Shown: piece by piece, positions 1-8,528 of the stretch | How the letters are laid out: each line of letters begins with the position of its first letter | How positions within the stretch are numbered: position 1 is the first letter of the stretch | Source: Gammaproteobacteria bacterium | GTDB taxonomy: Bacteria > Pseudomonadota > Gammaproteobacteria > Pseudomonadales > Halieaceae | Assembly: GCA_030426545.1 (NCBI GenBank) | Contig: JAUHYL010000039.1 | Span: 1 to 36,632, forward strand | Reading direction: 5' to 3' | DNA length: 36,632 nucleotides | Translations under genes and position numbers: made by a program | The notes under the pieces: generated by a model | What the model was told of the DNA's origin: nothing | What the model saw: the letters and a program-made list of their open reading frames with translations, nothing else | The model's database searches: none

Positions 1-420
1 TCCTGGGAACTGGCCGCTGATCGTGCGGCAGGGCTCGATTTTGACGTGGAGTTTATCGGTCTGCCCGGTGAGCAGATTCCGCTGGAGAGCGATTCGGTGG
101 ATACCGTGTTAGTGACTTTCTCGCTGTGTACGATTCCGGATCCGGTGGCGGCGCTGCAGGGCATGGCCCGGGTGCTCAAGCCCGAGGGCAGCCTGATCTT
201 TGCCGAGCATGGGGAGGCGCCCGACGAGCCCGTGGCCCGCTGGCAGCGACGTATCAACCCACTGTGGCGCAAACTTGCCGGCGGCTGCAATCTGAATCGG
301 GACATTCCCGCCCTGTTGCAGGGCGGTGGATTCAGGGTGACGGAACTGGAGTCGATGTACTTGCCCGGTACTCCCCGAATAGCCGGGTTCAACTACTGGG
401 GCAATGCACAACTGGCCTAG
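1..420 (+). CDS. SAM-dependent methyltransferase, C-terminal part (5' truncated by window)
   Basis: The reading frame is open from the first base and ends with TAG, so the gene starts upstream of the window. The visible 139 residues match the second half of a class I (Rossmann-like) methyltransferase of the UbiE/Methyltransf_11 type. The acidic strand-4 region (DSVDTVLVTFSLCTIPDP) is followed by the post-motif ARVLKPEGSLIFAEHGE. The SAM-binding glycine motif would lie upstream and is not seen. The ending, with an Arg/Trp-rich helix and a GFNYWG motif, resembles small-molecule methyltransferases related to METTL7 and UbiE, but the substrate cannot be told. It converges on the OmpA-type lipoprotein gene with a short hairpin between them. 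An internal ATG at 46 is not a credible start because it would remove part of the fold. Confidence 0.8.
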   Translation, partial: SWELAADRAAGLDFDVEFIGLPGEQIPLESDSVDTVLVTFSLCTIPDPVAALQGMARVLKPEGSLIFAEHGEAPDEPVARWQRRINPLWRKLAGGCNLNRDIPALLQGGGFRVTELESMYLPGTPRIAGFNYWGNAQLA

Positions 421-436
421 TGCGACGGACCGTAGC

Positions 437-456
437 CAGAGGCGTTACAGCCTCTG
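437..456. terminator. Short hairpin between convergent genes
   Basis: CAGAGGC (437-443) and GCCTCTG (450-456) form a perfect 7-bp stem with a 6-nt loop, GTTACA. It lies in the 44-nt gap between the ends of two convergent genes. There is no T-tract on either side, so it would be a weak or Rho-assisted bidirectional terminator. Confidence 0.4.
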
Positions 457-464
457 CGCCGTGG

Positions 465-1106
465 TCAGGCAGGGTTCGGCAAAATGTACAACTCTACCCG
501 GCGATTTTGTGCGCGCCCTTCGGCGCTGGCGTTATCGGCAATGGGCTGATCGAAAGCGAGCCCGCGAATCTGCATTCTTGTCGCACTCACACCGCGCCCG
601 GCGAGGTAATCCGCCACACTGCGCGCGCGTTTTTGTGACAGCTCCATGTTGTAATCGCGGCTGCCCGTATTGTCGGTATGCCCGCTGACGCGCATGGTCG
701 TTTCCTCAAACTCCGCCAACACCAGCGCGACTGAATCCAGTACGGAGTAGAAATTGGCGCGCAGATTGTAGGAATCGGTCTCGAAAGTAATATTGCCCGG
801 CATAATCAGGCGGATGTTGTCGCCCTCGCGTGCCACTCGCACACCGGTGCCCTCCAGCTGCTCACGGAGTTTGCGCTCCTGCTCATCCATGTAGACGCCC
901 ACGCCGAGGCCAACGATGCCACAGCCCAGCGCCGCACGGCGCCCCGTCTTGTTGTTTTTCAGCGAGCCAAGCAGGCCGCAGGCCGCGGCGGCACCCGCGC
1001 CGACCTTGACCGCGTTGCTCGCTTTTTCCTGGCCGGTGTAAGGGTCGGTTGTGCAACTGCTGAGCAGGGCGGCGATGCTGATGGCGATGAGCAGGCGTAG
1101 GTACAT
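465..1106 (-). CDS. OmpA-family outer-membrane lipoprotein with glycine-rich segment
   Basis: 213 residues. The start at 1106 gives a short signal peptide ending in a lipobox (LSSC, Cys18) and has GGAG 5 nt upstream; a longer in-frame start at 1187 would bury the signal peptide. Residues 33-72 are Gly/Ala-rich and hydrophobic, like the glycine-zipper region of YiaD-type proteins. Residues about 100-213 form an OmpA C-terminal peptidoglycan-binding domain, with the typical HTDNTGS..YN..LS..RA motif at 143-162 and AQNRRVEL at 199-206. It probably anchors the outer membrane to peptidoglycan, as YiaD/YfiB-like proteins do. The next gene (DUF457) is divergent. No partner is evident from context. 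Confidence 0.88.
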   Translation of the reverse strand: MYLRLLIAISIAALLSSCTTDPYTGQEKASNAVKVGAGAAAACGLLGSLKNNKTGRRAALGCGIVGLGVGVYMDEQERKLREQLEGTGVRVAREGDNIRLIMPGNITFETDSYNLRANFYSVLDSVALVLAEFEETTMRVSGHTDNTGSRDYNMELSQKRARSVADYLAGRGVSATRMQIRGLAFDQPIADNASAEGRAQNRRVELYILPNPA

Positions 1107-1236
1107 AGGAACTCCAAGGGTGGACGAATGAGTGCGTGTTTGCATGCCGGCGGCGTTTACCGCGAGGCATGTCGATAACGAGGACAAAGAATTACAAGCG
1201 CGCGCTGGTCACTCCAGAGAGATTTATGTAAATTTG

Positions 1237-1257
1237 CACACAACCTTCTTTTGTGTG
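1237..1257. repeat. Inverted repeat just upstream of the DUF457 gene
   Basis: CACACAA (1237-1243) and TTGTGTG (1251-1257) are perfect 7-bp arms with a 7-nt spacer, ending 5 nt before the likely ATG at 1263. In mRNA it would fold over the ribosome landing site; as DNA it could be an operator. No Shine-Dalgarno sequence is visible here. Confidence 0.4.
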
Positions 1258-1262
1258 ATTGC

Positions 1263-2282
1263 ATGGATCCCCTGACGCAGGGCGCCCTGGGGGCGTCGTT
1301 ACCACAGGCTGCCGGTCGCCCACGCGACGCCGCCCATGCCGGGTTGCTTGGCTTTCTGGCCGGCATGTCGGCCGACCTCGATGTACTTATTCGCTCCAGT
1401 ACCGATCCGCTGCTGTTCCTGGAATACCATCGGCAGTTTACCCACTCGCTGGTGTTTATACCCATTGGCGGATTGCTGTGCGCGTTGGTCCTGCACTACC
1501 TGATTGGCCGGCGCCGCGGATTGGGCTTTCGACAGAGTTGGCTGTTTTGCACGCTGGGGTACGCCACCCATGCCCTGCTGGACGCCTGTACGACCTACGG
1601 CACCATGTTGTTCTGGCCGTTCAGCGATGTGCGTATAGCGTGGAATACCATCTCGATCATTGATCCTTTGTTTACCCTGCCACTGCTGGCGGGTGTTGTG
1701 CTGAGCGCGCGCCGCAAGCGACTGCTGTACGTGCGCATCGCGTTGGTATGGGCGGTGGCCTATATGGGGTTGGGTCTTGTGCAGCGCAACAGTGCAGAGG
1801 AGCTTGGCTGGCAACTGGCGCAGCAGCGCGGGCACACACCCGTGCGTCTGGAGGCGAAACCGGGGTTTGCGAATATTCTGGTGTGGAAAATTGTCTACGA
1901 AACTGCAGATCGATTTTATGTCGATGCGGTGCGCACCGGCTTTTCTCCGACCGTATTTCCGGGCGCTTCCGTGCCGAAGCTGGTGGTGGCGCGGGATTTA
2001 CCCTGGCTGGAGTCAGGGTCGCAGCAGGCACGCGATGTTGAGCGATTCCGTTGGTTCAGCAATGGTTACATCGCCCCGGATCCCCTGCACCCGAATCGCG
2101 TCATCGATATCCGCTATTCCATGATACCGAATGAAGTGAGGGCCCTGTGGAGTATCGAATTGTTCCCGGATGCAGGGCAGGGCGAGCATGTTGCCTACCG
2201 CGTGCACCGTGAGTCGGGTGGAGACAGTGCCGGGCGTCTTTGGAGCATGCTGACCGACGATTGCGCCGTTTTGGTGTGCTGA
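1263..2282 (+). CDS. Membrane-bound metal-dependent hydrolase, DUF457/YdjM family
   Basis: 339 residues from the ATG at 1263; the frame also allows a TTG four codons earlier, but MDPLTQG is the usual family start. The N-terminal half carries the conserved polar motifs: MDPLTQGALG, an Asp pair in MSADLDVL, FTHSL and ATHALLDACT. These are the presumed metal ligands of YdjM/YbcI-like inner-membrane proteins. Four to five hydrophobic segments lie between residues about 55 and 180. The C-terminal part (about 190-339) is soluble-looking and shared with longer family members. The physiological substrate of this family is not established. There is no clear ribosome-binding site, and an inverted repeat covers the initiation region. 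Confidence 0.82.
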   Translation: MDPLTQGALGASLPQAAGRPRDAAHAGLLGFLAGMSADLDVLIRSSTDPLLFLEYHRQFTHSLVFIPIGGLLCALVLHYLIGRRRGLGFRQSWLFCTLGYATHALLDACTTYGTMLFWPFSDVRIAWNTISIIDPLFTLPLLAGVVLSARRKRLLYVRIALVWAVAYMGLGLVQRNSAEELGWQLAQQRGHTPVRLEAKPGFANILVWKIVYETADRFYVDAVRTGFSPTVFPGASVPKLVVARDLPWLESGSQQARDVERFRWFSNGYIAPDPLHPNRVIDIRYSMIPNEVRALWSIELFPDAGQGEHVAYRVHRESGGDSAGRLWSMLTDDCAVLVC

Positions 2283-2362
2283 CGCCTCTCTGCCGCCGTG
2301 GCAATTTTTCGCCAGCGGGGGCAGGGCTGCGCCCGATCAAGCAGCGCGGCCGGTTCACCGGA

Positions 2363-3538
2363 TCAGGAAAATGCTGCCTCCGCGGCCGATAGTGCCGCGC
2401 CGGTATTGATCGCCGCGCCCTGCCTGGCGAGTACGGCTTCCAGCGCGCTGAGGCAGCGAATCACGTTGCGCTCATTGCTGGCATAGCCCATCAGGCCGAT
2501 GCGCCAGGTTTTGCCTGCCAGTGCGCCCAGTCCGGCACCGATTTCAAGATCAAACTCATTCAGCAGTGCACTGCGCACCGCCGCATCGTCGACGCCCTCG
2601 GGGAGTTTGACCGAGTTCAGTTGCGGTAAGCGGTGCTCGGCGGCCACTGCCATGGTCAGCCCCATGGCCTCCAGTCCTGCCACCAGTGCGCGGTGATTCT
2701 TCGCGTGCCGCGCCCAGGCGGCCTCCAGCCCTTCCTCTTCCAACATCACCAGGGATTCGTGCAGGGCGTAAAGATCGTTCACCGGTGCCGTGTGGTGATA
2801 GGCGCGCTTGGCATTGGCGCCCCAGTAGCCCATGACCAGCTGCATGTCGAGAAACCAGCTTTGCACCGGTCTCTCGCGCTGGTTGATGCGTTCTACGGCA
2901 CGCGGACTGAAGGTGACAGGAGAAATGCCCGGCACGCAGGAGAGACACTTCTGGGTGCCCGAGTAAACCGCGTCGGCGCCCCAGCCGTCCACGTTCAGTT
3001 CGATGCCGCCGAGCGAGGTGACAGTGTCGACGATCGATAGCGCGCCGTTTTCCGCCGCCAGCGCACACAGCGCCTCGGCGTCAGAGCGCACTCCGGTGGA
3101 GGTCTCGGCATGAACGAATGCCAGAATGCTGGCCTCGGGATGCGATTTAAACGCCTGCCTTACTTTTTCCAGGTCTACCGGTTCACCCCAGGCATCCTCT
3201 ACCAGGATGGCGGTGGCGCCGCTGCGTTCCACGTTTTCTTTCATTCGCCCACCAAATACACCGTTCTGGCACACAATGACCGTGTCGCCGGGCGAGACCA
3301 GGTTAACGAAACAGGCCTCCATGCCGGCTGATCCCGGAGCGGAGATGGGCAGCGTCAGCTCATTGGTGGTTTGAAAGGCAAACTGCAACAGGCCTTTGAT
3401 CTCATCCATCAGCTGCACAAACAGCGGATCGAGGTGGCCAATGGTAGGCCTGGCGAGTGCGCCCAGTACACGGGGAGAGACATCGGAGGGGCCAGGGCCC
3501 ATCAGGGTGCGCTGGGGGGGGAAGAAACTGCTGGTCAT
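2363..3538 (-). CDS. Class V aminotransferase, alanine/serine--glyoxylate type
   Basis: 391 residues, the normal length for the alanine-glyoxylate/serine-glyoxylate/serine-pyruvate aminotransferase group. It starts with the family signature MGPGPSDVSPRVL. The PLP Asp lies in SIVDTVTS (D171) and the Schiff-base Lys in SGTQKCLSCVPG (K197). Expected reaction: transfer of an amino group from Ala or Ser to glyoxylate, giving Gly. The sequence alone does not separate the donors; phosphonate-pathway relatives (2-aminoethylphosphonate transaminase) are a less likely alternative. The gene stands alone, transcribed away from nothing obvious and followed by no partner. A run of eight C residues (coding strand) sits within codons 6-9. 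Confidence 0.85.
   Translation of the reverse strand: MTSSFFPPQRTLMGPGPSDVSPRVLGALARPTIGHLDPLFVQLMDEIKGLLQFAFQTTNELTLPISAPGSAGMEACFVNLVSPGDTVIVCQNGVFGGRMKENVERSGATAILVEDAWGEPVDLEKVRQAFKSHPEASILAFVHAETSTGVRSDAEALCALAAENGALSIVDTVTSLGGIELNVDGWGADAVYSGTQKCLSCVPGISPVTFSPRAVERINQRERPVQSWFLDMQLVMGYWGANAKRAYHHTAPVNDLYALHESLVMLEEEGLEAAWARHAKNHRALVAGLEAMGLTMAVAAEHRLPQLNSVKLPEGVDDAAVRSALLNEFDLEIGAGLGALAGKTWRIGLMGYASNERNVIRCLSALEAVLARQGAAINTGAALSAAEAAFS
3514..3521 (-). repeat. C8 homopolymer near the start of the aminotransferase gene
   Basis: Eight G on the plus strand, read as eight C in codons 6-9 of the aminotransferase (Phe-Pro-Pro). A one-base slip here would remove nearly the whole protein. The tract is short compared with proven phase-variable tracts. 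Confidence 0.6.
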
Positions 3539-3677
3539 GGTTGCGGCGCTCGGGCTGGAAAAACGAGGCGCAACCCTAGCAAATTTGCCGCTCCGGATAA
3601 ATATCGGGCAACGATAGTCTGTATTTGCGCCTGTAATTCAGCCCGGCTTTGCAGGCTGTGTTCAGCCTGTGCAGTGC

Positions 3678-4019
3678 TCAGCCATGATCTGGCGGCATGG
3701 CGGCGAACATCACCAGTAGCGTCATGTCCTCCTCGATCTCGAAGAAGGAGTGTTCCGTCGTGGCGCCCACGTACAGCAGCGAGCCCGGGCCCACCGAGCG
3801 TTCCTCGTCTCCGAGGCGCATACGGGCAGTGCCGGACAGCACCAGGTAGACCTCGTCCTCGTCGTGCGGCGCCTGCATGTCCTTGCTGCCCGCCTTGAGG
3901 AAGTACAGGCCACAGTTCATCGAGGGAACGCTGAGAAATTCCAGGTATTCGACCGCCGAGCCCTTGAGCTCGTTTTTTAACTTGTCGAGTTCGAATACCT
4001 GCCATGTACTGTCGTTCAT
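3678..4019 (-). CDS. Small single-domain cupin
   Basis: 113 residues from the ATG at 4019. One beta-barrel cupin domain: motif 1 around residues 46-63 (SKDMQAPHDEDEVYLVLSG, with H52 and E54/E56 as likely metal ligands) and motif 2 around 77-91 (VGPGSLLYVGATTEH, H90). Such stand-alone cupins can be small dioxygenases, isomerases or ligand-binding proteins, and nothing here decides which. A longer same-frame reading to 4904 runs antisense through the acyl-CoA synthetase and is rejected as the true start. It is divergent from the synthetase gene at 4140 across a 120-bp gap, so shared control is possible. The ribosome-binding site is weak (AGGGG, rather far upstream). Confidence 0.8.
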   Translation of the reverse strand: MNDSTWQVFELDKLKNELKGSAVEYLEFLSVPSMNCGLYFLKAGSKDMQAPHDEDEVYLVLSGTARMRLGDEERSVGPGSLLYVGATTEHSFFEIEEDMTLLVMFAAMPPDHG

Positions 4020-4139
4020 GGGCCGTGATCCCCTGGGAATTGCCGCTTGCTGACGCTGTATTCTACGGTGAATTGTGCCGTGATAGTATCCCCGGAGGCC
4101 GTTGCGCCCCGACAAAAAAACACAATAACGGAGAACCTC

Positions 4140-5672
4140 ATGAATCGATCGCAGAGCGAATACAATCTGGCGTCTGCCACCCTGCGCCGGGCAGCGCTCA
4201 ATCCCGAGCGCACCGCCATTGTGTTCGAAGATCAGGTCACGCTCTTTGGCGAGTTCGGTGATCGGGTGCGGCGGCAGGCCACGCTGTTGCGCGAGTCCGG
4301 CGTTTGCGTGGGTGATCGTGTCGGTTACCTGGGCGTCAACCACCCTCGATTTCTCGAAACCATGTTTGCCGCACAGGCGCTGGGCGCAATTTTTGTGCCC
4401 CTTAACTTTCGCCTTACCGCAGAGGAGCTGATATTCATTATCAACGACGCCGGTGTGCACACGCAGATCGTGGACGATGCACTGCGGCCCGTGATCGAGC
4501 CGGCGCTGAACAAGCTCTGTTGCCAGCAGTTTTTCAGTAGCGAAAGCGAGGCATCGGGTTGGCGTCACCTGGATACCGAACGGGACGCCGCCGAGCCATT
4601 GGAGTCCGTTGTGTCTGTAGATCAGCACGACGTTGCGATCATCATGTACACCTCGGGAACTACCGGTCTGCCCAAGGGTGCCATGCTCACGCACGGCAAC
4701 ATTCTGTGGAACAACTTCAACGCCATGCTTGCCTTTGGGGGCAGTCGGGATGATGTGATTCTGACCGCTGCACCGTTGTTCCATATCGGTGGTCTCAACG
4801 TCATGACATTGCATTCGTTCCATGTTGGCTCGACGCTGGTGCTGCTGCGCAATTTCGATCCTGTCACTGTATTGAACGATATCCAGCGCTATGGGGTAAC
4901 GCACATGTTCGGTGCGCCGGCGATGTTCCTGTTTATGTCGCAGCAGGAGGCGTTTGAGGGTGCGGACCTGTCATCGGTACAGAACTTCATCTGCGGAGCG
5001 GCGCCCGTGCCGGAATCGCTGATCGAACTGTACGCTGCACGGGGTATCGACTTCTGCCAGGGCTACGGCCTGACAGAAACCGCGCCGTTTGCCTCATTCC
5101 TCACGCCAGAGTGGGCCGTGAGCAAACTGGGTTCCGCGGGGCAGCCGCCGCTGTACTGCGATACGCGCATCGTCAACGCCGAAAACGAGCCGCTTGCCGC
5201 CGGTGAGCGGGGTGAGATTTGCCTGCGTGGTCCCAATATCATGAAAGGCTACTGGAACCGGCCCGACGCCACCGCGGAAGCGATCGATACGCAAGGGTGG
5301 TTCCATTCGGGCGACATAGGCTACCTGGACGAAGACGGGTTCCTTTATATCTGTGATCGCCTGAAAGATATGGTCATCTCAGGCGGGGAAAACGTTTATC
5401 CCGCCGAGGTGGAAGGCGTGTTGTACAAGCACGAGTCCATTGCCGAGGTGGCTGTCATCGGCTTGCCGGATGAAAAATGGGGAGAGGCGGTTACCGCCGT
5501 CGCCGCCCTGCACGAGGGGCACTCGCTAACGCTTGAAGAACTGCGCGAATTTGCCGACCCGATGCTGGCGCGCTACAAGCTGCCGTTACAGTTTCACGTG
5601 GTCGATGCCTTACCGCGAAACCCGGCAGGCAAGGTGCTGAAATTCGTGTTGAAGGAACAGCTGAGCAAATAG
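4140..5672 (+). CDS. AMP-forming acyl-CoA synthetase (fatty-acid--CoA ligase type)
   Basis: 510 residues from ATG at 4140, chosen because GGAG lies 7 nt upstream and MNRSQSEYNL is a normal N-terminus; the frame is open further upstream to 4047. ANL superfamily motifs appear in order: the ATP-binding P-loop YTSGTTGLPKG (170-180), GYGLTE, the adenylate-binding WFHSGDIGYLDEDG, the hinge/A8 DRLKDMVISGGENVYPAE, and the catalytic C-terminal Lys in PRNPAGKVLK. Reaction: carboxylate + ATP + CoA to acyl-CoA + AMP + PPi. The size and motifs fit the FadD13/short-to-long-chain group; the chain specificity is unknown. It converges on ppdK with an 18-nt gap. Confidence 0.9.
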   Translation: MNRSQSEYNLASATLRRAALNPERTAIVFEDQVTLFGEFGDRVRRQATLLRESGVCVGDRVGYLGVNHPRFLETMFAAQALGAIFVPLNFRLTAEELIFIINDAGVHTQIVDDALRPVIEPALNKLCCQQFFSSESEASGWRHLDTERDAAEPLESVVSVDQHDVAIIMYTSGTTGLPKGAMLTHGNILWNNFNAMLAFGGSRDDVILTAAPLFHIGGLNVMTLHSFHVGSTLVLLRNFDPVTVLNDIQRYGVTHMFGAPAMFLFMSQQEAFEGADLSSVQNFICGAAPVPESLIELYAARGIDFCQGYGLTETAPFASFLTPEWAVSKLGSAGQPPLYCDTRIVNAENEPLAAGERGEICLRGPNIMKGYWNRPDATAEAIDTQGWFHSGDIGYLDEDGFLYICDRLKDMVISGGENVYPAEVEGVLYKHESIAEVAVIGLPDEKWGEAVTAVAALHEGHSLTLEELREFADPMLARYKLPLQFHVVDALPRNPAGKVLKFVLKEQLSK

Positions 5673-5690
5673 TCGCTGACCAGCGGCACA

Positions 5691-8312
5691 CTAATCGTCG
5701 CCGCCCCAGTCGACCGGGTCGGGCCCGACATTGGCCTGTGCCGCTGCAATACGTGCAACGGGTACCCGGAAGGGACTACAGGAGACGTAATCCAGCCCCA
5801 GCTCATGGCAGAAGCGGATAGATCGTGGGTCACCGCCGTGCTCGCCGCAGATGCCGTACTTTATGCCTTTCACCCGGGCGCGACTTTCCTGCACCGCCAT
5901 GGTCATCAGGCGACCCACGGCGCGCTGATCCAGTGAAATAAACGGATCCATATCGATGAGTTTCTCGCCCAGGTACTTGGGGATGAATTTGCCGGCATCA
6001 TCGCGAGAGAAGCCATAGGTCATCTGTGTCAGGTCATTGGTGCCAAAGCTCATGAATTCAACTTCCGGCGCCAGGCGGTCGGCGCCCAGCGTCGCTCGCG
6101 GTGTTTCCATCATGGTGCCCACGCGGTAATTGATGGACGTGCGCTTGGCCTGCTGCACCTCGGCGATACAGCGATCAATGATGCTGGTGACCAGGCGCAC
6201 CTCGCGCACATTGACTACCAGCGGAATCATGATTTCCAGGAACGGGCGGTAGCCCGCCTGGGTGGCATCTGCCGCGGCGCCGACAATGGCGCGTACCTGC
6301 ATTTCAGTGATTTCGGGATACACCACGGACAGACGGCAACCACGAAAGCCCAGCATCGGGTTCACTTCCGACAGGTCAGCAATAATCGCGCGCACCGCCT
6401 GTGGCGATTTGTTTATGTGCTCCGCGATGACCTCCACGTCCTCATCCGAGTGTGGCAGAAACTCGTGGAGAGGTGGGTCAAGCAGCCGCACGGTTACCGG
6501 CAGGCCGTCCATCACTTTGAACAATTCCAGCATGTCGTCGTGTTGGAAGGTGGCCAGTGTGTCCAGGTGACGCTGTCGCTCCTCGACTGACTCGGACAGG
6601 ATCATCGCGCGCATTTCGTTGATGCGGCCGGCTTCAAAGAACATGTGCTCCGTACGGCACAAGCCTATGCCCTCGGCGCCGAGTTCACGCGCACGTGCGG
6701 CGTCTTCGGGGGTGTCGGCGTTGGCGCGAACCTTCAGGCGCCGGTGCTTGTCGGCCCAGGACAACAGCTCCTGGAAATCGTCACTGGAACTGGCTTCCGT
6801 TTTGGCGATTTCACCGAGCATGACTTCCCCGGAAGAACCATCCAGTGTAATCACGTCGCCGCGCCGAATAACGATTCCATCGGTGGTAGTGGCAGTGCCC
6901 TCGGCGGTATCGATGTGCAGTGTGCCGCACCCGGTGATGGCACACACACCCATACCGCGTGCGACAACCGCTGCGTGGGAAGTCATCCCGCCAAGTTCAG
7001 TGAGAATGCCGGCGGCAACCTTCATGCCGTGGATATCTTCCGGGGTCGTTTCCCTGCGCACGAGAATAACGGCGTTGCCCGCGTCGGCTTCCTGTTCCGC
7101 CTCTTCCGCTGAAAAGACCACCTGCCCGGTGGCGCCGCCGGGGCTTGCGGGCAGGCCAGTGGCGACGATGTCGCGCTTGGCCGCCGGGTCAATCATGGGG
7201 TGCAGGAACGATTCAACATGATCCGGTGAAACACGCATTAGCGCTTCGCGCTCGTTGATCAGGCCCTCGCGCACCATGTCGACCGCAATCTTCACGGAGG
7301 CGCGCCCGGTGCGCTTGCCGCTGCGGGTCTGCAGCATGTAGAAGCGTCCCTCCTGAATGGTGAACTCAATGTCCTGCATGTCGCGGTAGTGTTTTTCCAG
7401 CAGTGCCTGCGTTTTGTACAGTTCGTCGTATACGTCAGGCATCCTTTCCTGCAGCGCTTCCACCGGCAGCGGTGTACGAATACCGGCCACCACGTCTTCG
7501 CCGGCGGCATTGAACAGGATCTCGCCAAAGAACTTGCGCTCGCCCGTGGACGGGTTGCGGGTGAAGGCGACGCCGGAGCCGGAGTCATCGCCGAAGTTGC
7601 CGTACACCATCGCCTGTACATTCACTGCGGTACCGAGCGTCTCGGAGATGTTGTTCATTTCGCGGTAGACGTTGGCGCGCGGTGTATGCCACGACAGGAA
7701 GACCGCCTGCACGGCGAGCTTGAGTTGTTCGAACGGGTCTTCCGGAAAGTCGACCAGGCGCTTGTAGATGGCGACGATGTTGCGCCAGTCATCGGCCTGC
7801 ATATCGACATCCAGTGCCTTGCCGTGCTCCGCCTTGTAGGCTTCGAGCTCCTCCTCGAAACGCTTTGCATCCACTTCCAGTACCACGTCGGCAAACATCT
7901 GGATAAAGCGTCGGTAGGAGTCATATGCGAAGCGCGGGTTGCCGGTTTTCTGCGCCAGGCCCTCGGCAATTTCGTCATTGAGGCCGAGATTGAGAATGGT
8001 GTTCATCATGCCGGGCATGGAGATCGGCGCACCTGAACGCACCGAGAACAGCAATGGGTTTTCTGGATCGCCGAAGCGTGCGCCCATCTTTTTTTCCACA
8101 ATGTCCAGCGCCACGCGGTATTCCTGCTCCAACAGGGTGGGGAGTTTGTTGCCCGCCTGGAAAAATTCGCGACAGGTATGCGTGGTGACGATGAACCCGA
8201 AGGGCACGGGCAGGCCCAGGCTGGTCATTTCGCAGAGGTTGGCGCCCTTGCCGCCCAGCAGATCGCGATCGTCCTTACTGCCCTCGTTGAACAGGTATAC
8301 GCGTTTGGCCAT
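5691..8312 (-). CDS. ppdK: Pyruvate, phosphate dikinase
   Basis: 873 residues, full length for PPDK. Start at 8312 (MAKRVYLFNEG) with GGAAG 7 nt upstream; the open frame beyond it is not coding-like. N-terminal ATP-grasp domain (GGKGANLCEM, 20-29; SVRSGAPISMPGMM, 90-103), central phosphohistidine domain with GGMTSHAAVVARG (H446 phosphorylated; T444 is the position phosphorylated by the PpsR-type regulatory protein in other organisms), and C-terminal PEP/pyruvate TIM barrel with FGTNDLTQMTYGFSRDD and the ICGEHGGDP Cys (C822). Catalyses ATP + Pi + pyruvate to AMP + PPi + PEP, reversibly. Acts in gluconeogenesis or pyrophosphate-dependent glycolysis. No ppsR-like gene lies next to it. Divergent from the second CoA ligase. 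Confidence 0.97.
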   Translation of the reverse strand: MAKRVYLFNEGSKDDRDLLGGKGANLCEMTSLGLPVPFGFIVTTHTCREFFQAGNKLPTLLEQEYRVALDIVEKKMGARFGDPENPLLFSVRSGAPISMPGMMNTILNLGLNDEIAEGLAQKTGNPRFAYDSYRRFIQMFADVVLEVDAKRFEEELEAYKAEHGKALDVDMQADDWRNIVAIYKRLVDFPEDPFEQLKLAVQAVFLSWHTPRANVYREMNNISETLGTAVNVQAMVYGNFGDDSGSGVAFTRNPSTGERKFFGEILFNAAGEDVVAGIRTPLPVEALQERMPDVYDELYKTQALLEKHYRDMQDIEFTIQEGRFYMLQTRSGKRTGRASVKIAVDMVREGLINEREALMRVSPDHVESFLHPMIDPAAKRDIVATGLPASPGGATGQVVFSAEEAEQEADAGNAVILVRRETTPEDIHGMKVAAGILTELGGMTSHAAVVARGMGVCAITGCGTLHIDTAEGTATTTDGIVIRRGDVITLDGSSGEVMLGEIAKTEASSSDDFQELLSWADKHRRLKVRANADTPEDAARARELGAEGIGLCRTEHMFFEAGRINEMRAMILSESVEERQRHLDTLATFQHDDMLELFKVMDGLPVTVRLLDPPLHEFLPHSDEDVEVIAEHINKSPQAVRAIIADLSEVNPMLGFRGCRLSVVYPEITEMQVRAIVGAAADATQAGYRPFLEIMIPLVVNVREVRLVTSIIDRCIAEVQQAKRTSINYRVGTMMETPRATLGADRLAPEVEFMSFGTNDLTQMTYGFSRDDAGKFIPKYLGEKLIDMDPFISLDQRAVGRLMTMAVQESRARVKGIKYGICGEHGGDPRSIRFCHELGLDYVSCSPFRVPVARIAAAQANVGPDPVDWGGDD

Positions 8313-8346
8313 CGTGTCTTCCGAATTGGTTGCCCGTGCAGGCGCG

Positions 8347-8352
8347 AGTATA
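8347..8352 (-). promoter_or_regulatory. Possible -10 element of ppdK
   Basis: On the minus strand TATACT (8352 to 8347) lies 34 nt upstream of the ppdK ATG, a suitable distance for a sigma70 -10. No good -35 is seen at 16-18 bp spacing, so this is tentative. Confidence 0.28.
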
Positions 8353-8528
8353 GCCTTTCCGCCGTGCGCAAGGGAGTGCGTATCCCGTGTTGTCGCGCTC
8401 GAAAAATAGCCTGCGGGTTGAAATCGGCCAGGGAAAAAAGGCCGCGGATCGGGCACCAGCGACAACTTTGTATTACAGTGTTGGGCTGATTGCCCCTGTC
8501 CAACCCCAGCAGCCAGGAGAGAAACCCG

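Noticed and set aside
2350-2361. Short palindrome CCGGT-TC-ACCGG after the aminotransferase
   Set aside because: Arms too short and the loop too small; expected by chance in GC-rich DNA.
4020-4904. Long minus-strand reading frame continuing upstream of the cupin start (408 codons in total)
   Set aside because: It lies fully antisense to the acyl-CoA synthetase, shows no family signature outside the cupin part, and is explained by GC-rich codon bias.
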